The position numbers and the translations under genes were made by a program. The notes beneath the pieces were generated by a model. The model had not been told where the DNA came from and made no database searches. It saw nothing but the letters and a program-made list of their open reading frames with translations. Below, piece by piece: positions 8,515 through 15,681 of a stretch of 51,384 nt of DNA. Source of the stretch: Nannocystineae bacterium (GTDB taxonomy: Bacteria; Myxococcota_A; Polyangia; Haliangiales; Haliangiaceae); NCBI GenBank assembly GCA_007133195.1, contig SLNH01000024.1:1-51384 (forward strand). Reading direction: 5' to 3'. Position 1 is the first letter of the stretch. Every line of letters starts with the position of its first letter.

Positions 8515-10806
8515 ATGAATCGACTATTGCCACTCGCCAGCCTCGCTCTCCCTCTAACCGGCGGATGCATCGAAGGGCCCGAGGGGGAGCCCGGAGAGCC
8601 CGGGGAGCCCGGGGAGCCGGGAGACCCCGGGGAGCCGGGAGAGCCCGGGGAGCCGGGAGAGCCGGGAGAGCCCGGAGAGCCCGGAGAGCCGGGCGTAGAC
8701 GCCGGCCCCCACGATCTCGCCGTGCCAAGCTTCACCCCGGCGACCATCGACAGCGTCGACGTCGACGGCGGCGAGGTGGAGGTCACGTTTACGATCGACG
8801 GCTACGACCGCGACGACGTCGACGTCGAGATCACGCTCGCGCGCTGGGTGCCCGAGGAGGATACTTGGCTGAATATGCTCATGCGTCCGCGCGCCCGTGA
8901 CACGGGCGCCGAGGTGATCCGAGCCGGAAACCTCCGCCTGCAGGGCGACGACGCCGTCACCGGCGGCGAGGACGGCACGTTCACCACGAAGATCAAAAGC
9001 CCCACGGCGGACTACGGCGGCCCCGGCCCGGTCGATTTCAGCGGCGGCGTCGTCTGGCGCCGAGATGGCGAAGATTCGGCCGCGCACTACTGCGGCGACG
9101 ACGCGGACTACTGCGAGTTCGTCCAATCGATCCTCGATCGCATCGCAGACCTCGGCTCGGGCTGGGATCCGGACGGGACCTATCGCGTGGGTGTGACGAG
9201 CCGCGACATCGGCATCGCCCGTTTCAACGCCATCGCGGACTTTGCGGGCGACGGGACGCTTTTGCCCTCGCGCACGGCCGACCACATGACCGAGTCGTCG
9301 TGCTCGAGCTGTCACGGCGAGCGCATCGAGCTGGGCGTCCACGGCAACCAACGCCACGACCCAGCCGTGTGCGTAAGCTGCCACAACGAGTTTACCTTCG
9401 ACGCGGCGAGCTCGGCCGCCGAGCCCGATGGCTGGGCTGCCATCGACGCCCAGTCGATGATCCACCGCCTTCACATGGGCATCGACGGCTACTCGGTCGA
9501 TGGCCGGGATTACAGCGACGTCCGCTTCCCCGACTGGACGTTCGGCCGCGGGGTGGGGCCGAAAAACTGCGTGTCCTGTCACCAGGAGGACGCCCCCGCC
9601 GACGAGGCCGCCTGGAACGTCGTGACCTTCGAGGCGTGCACGACCTGTCATATCGGCGACACACTCGAAGAGGCGATGCCGCACCTTCCGGACGACCATC
9701 CGAGCAATCCCGACTGCGGGCAGTGTCATACCCCTTCCTCGGACAGCTTCATTCCGTCGGCCGACGAGATCCACGGCGTGAGCGAGCGGCTCGGCGCGCT
9801 GGCCCGCGCCGACGACTACCAGGTTCACATCGCCGAAGTCAGCGGCGCCGTCGCCGGCCAGGAGCCGGAGGTCGTGTGGCAGGTCGTCGATTCCGCGGGC
9901 ACGGCCTACGACTTTTCCGAGATCACCGCCGAGGACTTTCACGTCGGCATCGGCTGGGGGCACGGTGACGATTGGATCAACGACGGCGTACCCTCGCGGG
10001 CGACCGGCGCCCGGGGCGATCCGTGGCCGCTCGACACCGCCGACGTCGATACCGTGTTCTCCGGCGACCAGGCGATAACCACTCTACCCGCACTGCCGCC
10101 CGAGGCCGCCGCGGGCCGCAATGGTTATGTCGCGATCTACCCCGACGGCCCAGGCATCGTCCACGACGAGGTCGAGACTCGGCCGAATACGGCGGTCGCG
10201 ACCATCACGCTCGGCGCCGATGTCGCCCAGGACCCGGAAAACGATCGCCGGCCGATCGTGAGCGCCGAGAACTGTCAGTCGTGCCACACGACCATCGAAC
10301 GGCACGGGACGGTTGCAGGCGACGACATCGCCGGCTGTGTTGTTTGCCATAACGCCGGCTCGCTAAGCCGCGACGACAGCGCGATGCAGGGCAGCGTCGA
10401 CTTCATGTACCTTCTGCACGCCGTGCACAGCCTCGGCGACGGTAAGCGCGAGTTCTTCGAGCGCCGCCGCGGCTTCGACGAGGGCGGCTACGGGTACGTC
10501 ACCCACGCCAACTCCTCGCTCGACTGCCAGTCGTGCCATGTGGGCGATAGCTACCGGACGCCGATCGATCCCGCGCACCGCCTCGGAATCATCGCCGACG
10601 ACGCCAAGGCCGCCTTCGAGGCCGGGACCGGCGTAAACTCTCCCCAGGCATCCACCTGCTATTCGTGCCATGAGACGGGCATCGACTCGGAGATCGACTC
10701 GTCCCTCAAGGCCCATATGAGCGTGCTGGGAGGCCATATGTTCGGCGAAGAGAGCCACGAGTCACTCCTCGAGCGCCACGAGGCGTGCGAGTTCTGTCAC
10801 GACTGA
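8515..10806 (+). CDS. Decahaem c-type cytochrome, OmcA/MtrC family, with collagen-like stalk
   Basis: Probable outer-surface lipoprotein for extracellular electron transfer, 763 aa. The sequence has exactly ten CXXCH motifs arranged five plus five (CSSCH, CVSCH, CVSCH, CTTCH, CGQCH; then CQSCH, CVVCH, CQSCH, CYSCH, CEFCH), with a haem-free beta-rich region between, matching the domain I-IV plan of OmcA/MtrC. Residues 1-18 are a signal ending in a lipobox-like LTGGC. Residues 21-59 are 13 Gly-X-Y triplets, nearly all GEP. The last haem motif is almost at the C-terminus. The ATG at 8515 is chosen because it starts the signal peptide. No MtrA-like or MtrB-like partner gene is in the window, so the trans-membrane electron route is not visible here. 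Family assignment is firm; physiological acceptor is unknown. Confidence 0.92.
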   Translation: MNRLLPLASLALPLTGGCIEGPEGEPGEPGEPGEPGDPGEPGEPGEPGEPGEPGEPGEPGVDAGPHDLAVPSFTPATIDSVDVDGGEVEVTFTIDGYDRDDVDVEITLARWVPEEDTWLNMLMRPRARDTGAEVIRAGNLRLQGDDAVTGGEDGTFTTKIKSPTADYGGPGPVDFSGGVVWRRDGEDSAAHYCGDDADYCEFVQSILDRIADLGSGWDPDGTYRVGVTSRDIGIARFNAIADFAGDGTLLPSRTADHMTESSCSSCHGERIELGVHGNQRHDPAVCVSCHNEFTFDAASSAAEPDGWAAIDAQSMIHRLHMGIDGYSVDGRDYSDVRFPDWTFGRGVGPKNCVSCHQEDAPADEAAWNVVTFEACTTCHIGDTLEEAMPHLPDDHPSNPDCGQCHTPSSDSFIPSADEIHGVSERLGALARADDYQVHIAEVSGAVAGQEPEVVWQVVDSAGTAYDFSEITAEDFHVGIGWGHGDDWINDGVPSRATGARGDPWPLDTADVDTVFSGDQAITTLPALPPEAAAGRNGYVAIYPDGPGIVHDEVETRPNTAVATITLGADVAQDPENDRRPIVSAENCQSCHTTIERHGTVAGDDIAGCVVCHNAGSLSRDDSAMQGSVDFMYLLHAVHSLGDGKREFFERRRGFDEGGYGYVTHANSSLDCQSCHVGDSYRTPIDPAHRLGIIADDAKAAFEAGTGVNSPQASTCYSCHETGIDSEIDSSLKAHMSVLGGHMFGEESHESLLERHEACEFCHD
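8575..8691 (+). repeat. Collagen-like (GEP)n coding repeat
   Basis: Thirteen in-frame 9-bp units encode GPE, four GEP, GDP and seven GEP. The DNA is a slippage-prone mixture of GGAGAGCCC and GGGGAGCCG units, so repeat number may vary between strains. It directly follows the lipidated Cys and probably forms a rigid stalk lifting the haem domains off the membrane. Confidence 0.9.
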
Positions 10807-10871
10807 GGAATTCGTCGATCTGGCTTTCGAGCGCGGCGCGATCGGCGTGGCGCAAACCGGCCGAGGGCGTT

Positions 10872-10877
10872 TACGCT
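10872..10877 (+). promoter_or_regulatory. Candidate -10 of a leaderless transcript (TACGCT)
   Basis: TACGCT lies exactly 6 nt before the ATG at 10884, which has no Shine-Dalgarno. Transcription would start at or next to the start codon. Confidence 0.35.
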
Positions 10878-10883
10878 GACGCG

Positions 10884-11795
10884 ATGTCGACACCGACGCT
10901 GCAAGATTCGCTGAACACGCGGCTGGCCCTGCAAATTTCGCTGTCCTCACTGCCGGTGGTGGAGGAGTGGATGGACGCCGACTTCGATCGCTGGCTCGAG
11001 AGCGTGCCCCTGCCGCCCGAGATGCCGGCCGGCGAAGGGGCGGCGTTTTCCGTCGCGCTCGGCTCCGATCTATCGCGCCTCCGGTGGGGCGCGACGGGCC
11101 ACCCGGCCGGCTTCATCCCCAAGATGTCTACCTACTTTCAGGCGCTCGAAACGAGCGGCGAGGACATCGAGCTCATCAACAAGGTGGGCGGCACCTTCGA
11201 GCCTGGGGACGTCGGCACCTGGGTGGCCGCCGGCGCCGGCGCGGTGACCACGGGTTGGCAATTCCGAAACGAGTTCGATCTCGCGCAGGTCCAGGCGCTG
11301 TTCGGCGATCACGAGGGGGCAAGGCGGCTCGACCGCTGGGCGGCGGCGCGCGGGGTCACGCGGTTTGGCCGCTTCGCCCAGGGGGTGGGTGCGCGACCGT
11401 TCACCGAGGTGGAGCTGCGCTTGCCCGGAGCCATCGACGATCAGCTCGACGCTGCCGAGGCCGGGTTTCGAGACCTCCTCGGCGCCGAGCTGTCCCCAGA
11501 CGCCCGGCGAGCGCTGCGCGCCTCGCGACCCGACCTCGCGCTCGCCGTGCGCATCGGCGGTGGCGCGATCGAGCGGGTCGCCGCCGTGGCTGCCGGCCCC
11601 GGACTCGACGTCGTCTCCGAGCTCTGCAAAGACGCCGGGCTCGGCTTCGACGGCGATGTGTCGAACATCCAAGGAACGCTGTCGGCCGACGTCGCGAGCT
11701 TCGAGTACGCGCGAGTCCGAGACGGCGGACCCCAGGTGGACATCCACCTCGCCGTGGGCGCCGCCGGCGACCTGCGGAGCCCTGGGCTGAATTGA
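10884..11795 (+). CDS. Unknown soluble protein (303 aa)
   Basis: I do not recognise the family. No signal peptide, membrane segment or metal-binding cluster is visible. The sequence alternates amphipathic beta-like segments (AFSVALGSDLSRLRWG; LALAVRIGGGAIERVAAVAAG; PQVDIHLAVG) with helices, hinting at a repeated alpha/beta module. The ATG at 10884 is preferred over the upstream frame, which runs back into the cytochrome gene; it lacks a Shine-Dalgarno but has TACGCT 6 nt upstream. It starts 77 bp after the cytochrome and could be co-transcribed or independently expressed. Confidence 0.6.
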   Translation: MSTPTLQDSLNTRLALQISLSSLPVVEEWMDADFDRWLESVPLPPEMPAGEGAAFSVALGSDLSRLRWGATGHPAGFIPKMSTYFQALETSGEDIELINKVGGTFEPGDVGTWVAAGAGAVTTGWQFRNEFDLAQVQALFGDHEGARRLDRWAAARGVTRFGRFAQGVGARPFTEVELRLPGAIDDQLDAAEAGFRDLLGAELSPDARRALRASRPDLALAVRIGGGAIERVAAVAAGPGLDVVSELCKDAGLGFDGDVSNIQGTLSADVASFEYARVRDGGPQVDIHLAVGAAGDLRSPGLN

Positions 11796-11949
11796 CCAGC
11801 CTGCGAGCGCGCAGCGATCAGTCGCACGCCGCGAGATGCGAGATCGGGGAGCTTCACGGTGCTCGGCGCCTGCGTCCCTGGCCGGCTTCCAGGCGGAACG
11901 CACGTGGCACGAACTTGGCATGACAACGAACTCCCCCGCAGGAGTCGAG

Positions 11950-13098
11950 ATGTTTTTGTTCCGCGTCGCCTACCAAAAGCTGCTCAAGCCGATCCTATTT
12001 TGCTTCGACCCGGAGGCCGTGCATCGCCTATTCGTCCGCGCTGGCGAGCTCTTCGGCTCGACCGCCGCCGGCCGCTGGCTCGTCGGCAGAGTCTACGGCT
12101 ACCGAGGCCCCGACGTCTCCCGTGTCGTCGATGGCATTCGTTACCCGGTTCCCGTGGTCCTCGCCGCTGGCTTCGACTACAACGGTCGCCTCACGCAGAT
12201 CCTCCGCAGCGTCGGTTTCGGCGGCGTCGAGGTGGGCTCCGTGTCCGCCCGTCCGTGCGCCGGAAACGAGCCCCCGCGGCTTCGTCGCGCCGTCCGCTCC
12301 CAGAGCCTCGTGGTCTACAAGGGACTGAAGAATGACGGCGTCGATCGCATCATCGAGCGCCTGCAATCGCGGGATCGCCAGCCGGGCTTGGTCGTCGGCG
12401 TCTCGATCGCCATGAACAACGACCCGGAGACGGCGACCGTCGAGGCGGCCATCGACGACTACGCCACTGCGCTCGAAAGGCTCGCACAGGCCGATATCGG
12501 CGACTACTACACGCTCAATATTAGCTGCCCAAACGCCCACCTCGGTGAAAACTTCGCCCACCCCGACAGGCTGCGCCGGCTGTTGGCGCGCCTGGACACC
12601 GCGGCCGTGAACAAGCCGCTTTACGCCAAGATGCCGATCGGCCTCGACTGGGATTCCTTTCGCGAGCTCATCGACATCCTGCGCGAGCACGGCTTCTCGG
12701 GCGTCATCATCGGCAACCTCAACAAGGACTACGCCTCGCTCGATGACGCCGACGAGGCGCCCGATGCGTACCGCGGCGGCCTGAGCGGCAAGCCGTGCCG
12801 CGAGCTCTCGACCGAGCTCATTCGCATGACCCGCGCCTATGTCGGCCCCGAGTTCACCATCATCGGCTGCGGCGGCATCCTCAGCGCCGCGGATGCCCTC
12901 GAAAAGCTCGACGCCGGCGCGGACCTTTTGCAGCTCATCACCGGCATGATCTTCGAAGGTCCGCATCTCATGCGTGACATCGCCCGGGCGCTCGCCGACC
13001 GCCGCCTCAGCACCGCGTCTCGGTCGCGTCTCGATAGCAACGTGGCAGACGGCCGGGAACAGCCCGGACGGGCTCACGGCAACCGAGCTCTGCTGTAG
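11950..13098 (+). CDS. pyrD: Dihydroorotate dehydrogenase, class-2-like, with cysteine catalytic base
   Basis: Oxidises dihydroorotate to orotate in pyrimidine synthesis; class 2 enzymes pass electrons to quinone at the membrane. The 382-aa protein has the N-terminal helical extension of class 2 (residues ~1-50), the FMN-site AAGFDYNG (72-79), GFGGVEVGSV (89-98) with the following RPCAGNEPPRL, and GLSGKP near residue 280. The catalytic motif is NISCPN (190-195): Cys193 stands where class 2 enzymes have Ser (Ser175 in E. coli), as in class 1. NRMGFNN is also replaced (YKGLKND). The ATG at 11950 has AGGAG 5 nt upstream; an in-frame ATG at 11920 lacks one. Orotate specificity is likely but less certain because of these changes. 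Confidence 0.85.
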   Translation: MFLFRVAYQKLLKPILFCFDPEAVHRLFVRAGELFGSTAAGRWLVGRVYGYRGPDVSRVVDGIRYPVPVVLAAGFDYNGRLTQILRSVGFGGVEVGSVSARPCAGNEPPRLRRAVRSQSLVVYKGLKNDGVDRIIERLQSRDRQPGLVVGVSIAMNNDPETATVEAAIDDYATALERLAQADIGDYYTLNISCPNAHLGENFAHPDRLRRLLARLDTAAVNKPLYAKMPIGLDWDSFRELIDILREHGFSGVIIGNLNKDYASLDDADEAPDAYRGGLSGKPCRELSTELIRMTRAYVGPEFTIIGCGGILSAADALEKLDAGADLLQLITGMIFEGPHLMRDIARALADRRLSTASRSRLDSNVADGREQPGRAHGNRALL

Positions 13099-13245
13099 CC
13101 TGTCTCGACGACCTCGACCCAGCCGACCTCGTCGCAGCGCCTGTCAACTATCTCCACGGCCGCGCCGACACCTGGGAGATGCCCGACGAGGTTCGGCACC
13201 TGGGACGGACACTCGTCGTCGCTGCGGCGGGGTCGCCCGATGCAC

Positions 13246-13488
13246 TTAGGTGGCGGCAGCGCGCTGATCGCCGAGGTCTCGAACGGGCGCGGTTCCGCGC
13301 GGCACATCGGGCCCCAAACCTTTTTGGAGCAGCGTTTTGTAGTGAGGAACGAGAGCTGTGGGCACCGCCAACCGAACGCGGTGATAACCGGCGAAACAGA
13401 TCACGACCTCCCCGTCGTCCCCTACCTCCTCGATCGTGATGTAGTCGTCTCGAAGCCCGGGCTCGTGATCAGATCGACGCGGTTGCAT
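13246..13488 (-). CDS. Small protein of unknown function (80 aa)
   Basis: An 80-residue protein preceded by an almost perfect ribosome binding site, AAAGGAGG (complement of 13498-13505), ending 9 nt before the ATG at 13488. This is one of the strongest Shine-Dalgarno sequences in the window and argues the gene is real. The middle (YITIEEVGDDGEVVICFAGY) looks like a beta-rich core; the ends are charged. No membrane segment, cysteine motif or recognised domain. It converges on pyrD with a 147-bp gap. Function unknown. Confidence 0.6.
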   Translation of the reverse strand: MQPRRSDHEPGLRDDYITIEEVGDDGEVVICFAGYHRVRLAVPTALVPHYKTLLQKGLGPDVPRGTAPVRDLGDQRAAAT

Positions 13489-13920
13489 GGTTCGTCTCCT
13501 CCTTTGGGCCCCGTCACCACGCGCGGCAATGGGCTCAGCAGCTCGTGGCCGACGTGGGGCGTAGGACGGCGGGGTTGTTCAAATCCTGTGCCAGCCGATC
13601 CGGGGGCTTTCGCCCGGAAATTCTCGAAAATCCTGCGCCAGGCCAAGCACCGCGCGAAATTCACACGCGAGGGGCCAGGCGGCAGCCCGCCGGGCCCGCG
13701 CGAATTGACGGACAAGCGTTGGCAGGCGGTGTGCCATCCCCTGTTTTGGCGGACGGTGCGCCGAGCTGCGACGCCGGCCGCCGGCTTTCGCGCGCCCACG
13801 GGCCGCAAGGTACAAGTTCGGCTCGCAGGTGACGGATTCGCGGACGCGCCGGTTTCGCCTACCCGCGCAGCTCGTCGCGTCGGGGCGAGCTCGTAAGCAC
13901 GCTCGGGGGCTCGAGCCCTG
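13489..13920. other. 432-bp intergenic region
   Basis: Separates puuD (whose stop is at 13921) from the 80-aa gene, both on the minus strand. Apart from the Shine-Dalgarno at 13498-13505, the only motif I can point to is a sigma-54-like TGGCAC-N5-CTGCC on the minus strand at 13721-13736; it is half palindromic, so GG-N10-GC also reads on the plus strand. The short frames here do not look coding. Confidence 0.5.
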
Positions 13921-15105
13921 TCAGTTGACGGGGGCGCCCTGGGCGACCCAGCGCATGACTTTCATGCGCTCCTCGTCGGTCATGTGGGTGCGGTTGGCGG
14001 GGGGCATGGTCTCTGACTCGACGCGGATGCCGATGCGGCGCGCGGTGTGCTCGATCTCGGCGGGACGCTCGAGGGTGAGGCCGTCGGGCGGGGCGGAAAA
14101 CAGCGGATCCGAGGGCGTCTCGCCGTGGCAGGTGGCGCATCGCTCGGACAGGATCATCTGGACCTCCTCGAACGGCACCGGCTCGGTTTCGGCCAGCGCG
14201 GGATCATCGATCGCCGACGGCGCGGGCCGATCCATGAGCGCGAGCGCGACGAGCAGGGCCAGGGACGCCGACGCGATGATCGCGGAGCGCCAGTAGGGGA
14301 AGTGAAAGCGGATATTCATGAAGTGGCGCACCAGGGCACCGCCGATCATGAGCGAAAACAGGATCGCCCAGTTCAGGTGGTGGCCGTAGGCGCTCGGGAA
14401 GTGGATGCTCACCATCGTGAAGATGAGCGGGAAGGTCATGTAGTTGTTGTGGATGGAGCGCTCCTTGGCGCGGAGCGAGAGCGCCCGGTCTTGCTCGCGG
14501 CCCTCTTTGGTGGCGGCCGTGAGCTCCACCTGGGAGGGGATGATCACCATCCACACGTTGCCGGTCATGAGGGTCCCCAAAAGGACGCCCACGTGAATGA
14601 ACGCGGCACGAGGGGCCAGGATTTCGGATAGCCCCCACGCCACGGCGACGAGCGCCGCGAGGCAGATCGCGCCGGCCAAGATGGGCCTGTGCCGGAGCGG
14701 GGAGCGCCAAAGCAGGTCGTAAAACACCCACCCGGCGATGAGCGTCCCGATTCCCACCGCGATCGCCGTCGTGTGCGCCACGTGGCCCTCGCCCGGGTTG
14801 ACGAGCCAGGCGCTCTCGCCCACGTAGTACACGACGATGAGGAGCAGGATCCCCGAGGCCCACGTCGACAGGTTTTGCCACATGAACCAGTGGACCTTGT
14901 CGGGCATTTGGCCCGGTTCGAGCAGCTTCTTTTCGATCTGGTAGTACGCCCCCGAGTGAAGGAGCCAGATCTCGCCGTCGATCCCCTCCTTTTTGACGAG
15001 GTTGCGATCGAGCCAGTTGAACAGGAGCGAATTGCCGATCCACATGATGCCGGCGATCACGTGAAACCAGCGGAGGAGCAGGTCGAGAAGCTCGCTTGCG
15101 CTCAT
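13921..15105 (-). CDS. puuD: Membrane urate oxidase with cytochrome c domain (PuuD family)
   Basis: Oxidises urate to 5-hydroxyisourate and passes electrons to its own haem instead of making H2O2. The protein has 394 aa, close to known PuuD length. Residues 1-290 form about eight membrane helices with the family signature HNNYMTFPLIFTMVSIHFP (219-237). Residues ~305-394 are a cytochrome c domain with C323-A-T-C326-H327 and probable axial Met367 (TMPPANRT). The ATG at 15105 has GAGGTGAGG just upstream. It lies 51 bp after the CcoP-like gene and is the last gene of a three-gene minus-strand operon beginning at 18080. The neighbouring HIU hydrolase, OHCU decarboxylase, allantoinase and allantoicase genes support urate as substrate. 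Confidence 0.93.
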   Translation of the reverse strand: MSASELLDLLLRWFHVIAGIMWIGNSLLFNWLDRNLVKKEGIDGEIWLLHSGAYYQIEKKLLEPGQMPDKVHWFMWQNLSTWASGILLLIVVYYVGESAWLVNPGEGHVAHTTAIAVGIGTLIAGWVFYDLLWRSPLRHRPILAGAICLAALVAVAWGLSEILAPRAAFIHVGVLLGTLMTGNVWMVIIPSQVELTAATKEGREQDRALSLRAKERSIHNNYMTFPLIFTMVSIHFPSAYGHHLNWAILFSLMIGGALVRHFMNIRFHFPYWRSAIIASASLALLVALALMDRPAPSAIDDPALAETEPVPFEEVQMILSERCATCHGETPSDPLFSAPPDGLTLERPAEIEHTARRIGIRVESETMPPANRTHMTDEERMKVMRWVAQGAPVN

Positions 15106-15156
15106 CCCTCACCTCGGGCGATCGGCGCCGGTCGGCGCGACGGAGCGGGCCTCATG

Positions 15157-15681
15157 TTATCGAGACGCCTCCCCTTCGTCGCGTTCCTCGCGGATCGTGA
15201 GCAAGTAGGCCGTGATGTTCATGCAGGTGGCGGGGCCGAGGGAGCCCCAGGGGGGCATCCCATCTTCATTCCGCCCCTCGACGATGGTCGTGTAGATCTC
15301 CACGGGGGAGCTTTCTGTGATCCACTCGGTGCTGCGAAGGTTCGGGCCCACGTCGCCGCCTTCGCCGGCTGGCCCGTGGCAGCTCTCGCAGCTTCGCTCG
15401 TAGGCTTCCTCCCCGCTCTGCACGGCGAAGCGATCACCCGCGAGCTCGCGCAGCATCTCTTCGCTCACCATGGCGCCGTCGTCTAAGGCGGCCGCGCGCT
15501 CGGCGAAGTAGCGCTCGACCGAGCCCGGCGGCGTGGCGATGCCATACCAGAGCCAAAACACGAGCGCGGCGGCGAGCCCCGCGCCGAGCAGCCAGCCAAA
15601 GCCGGCGCCGAGGGGCCGATCGACGACCGGTATTCCGCCGAGCTTCGTCGTGTTGCCGTCGCGGCGGTCTGGGACGGTCAC
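15157..15681 (-). CDS. CcoP-like membrane-anchored mono-haem cytochrome c
   Basis: A 174-aa protein with one membrane helix (about residues 25-49) and a single c-type haem site, C98-E-S-C101-H102, with probable axial Met142 (GMPPWG). The N-terminal region before the helix (KLGGIPVVDRPL) and the following YFAE segment resemble CcoP of cbb3 oxidase, but true CcoP has two haems and is about 300 aa, so this is a half-size form. GTG start at 15681 overlaps the TGA of the CcoNO fusion (GTGA). Role inferred: electron carrier between PuuD's cytochrome domain and the fused CcoN/CcoO-like protein. Confidence 0.85.
   Translation of the reverse strand: MTVPDRRDGNTTKLGGIPVVDRPLGAGFGWLLGAGLAAALVFWLWYGIATPPGSVERYFAERAAALDDGAMVSEEMLRELAGDRFAVQSGEEAYERSCESCHGPAGEGGDVGPNLRSTEWITESSPVEIYTTIVEGRNEDGMPPWGSLGPATCMNITAYLLTIREERDEGEASR

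Noticed and set aside
13489-13920. Possible coding frames in the gap before puuD
   Set aside because: Frames on both strands have no start with a ribosome binding site and no recognisable product.
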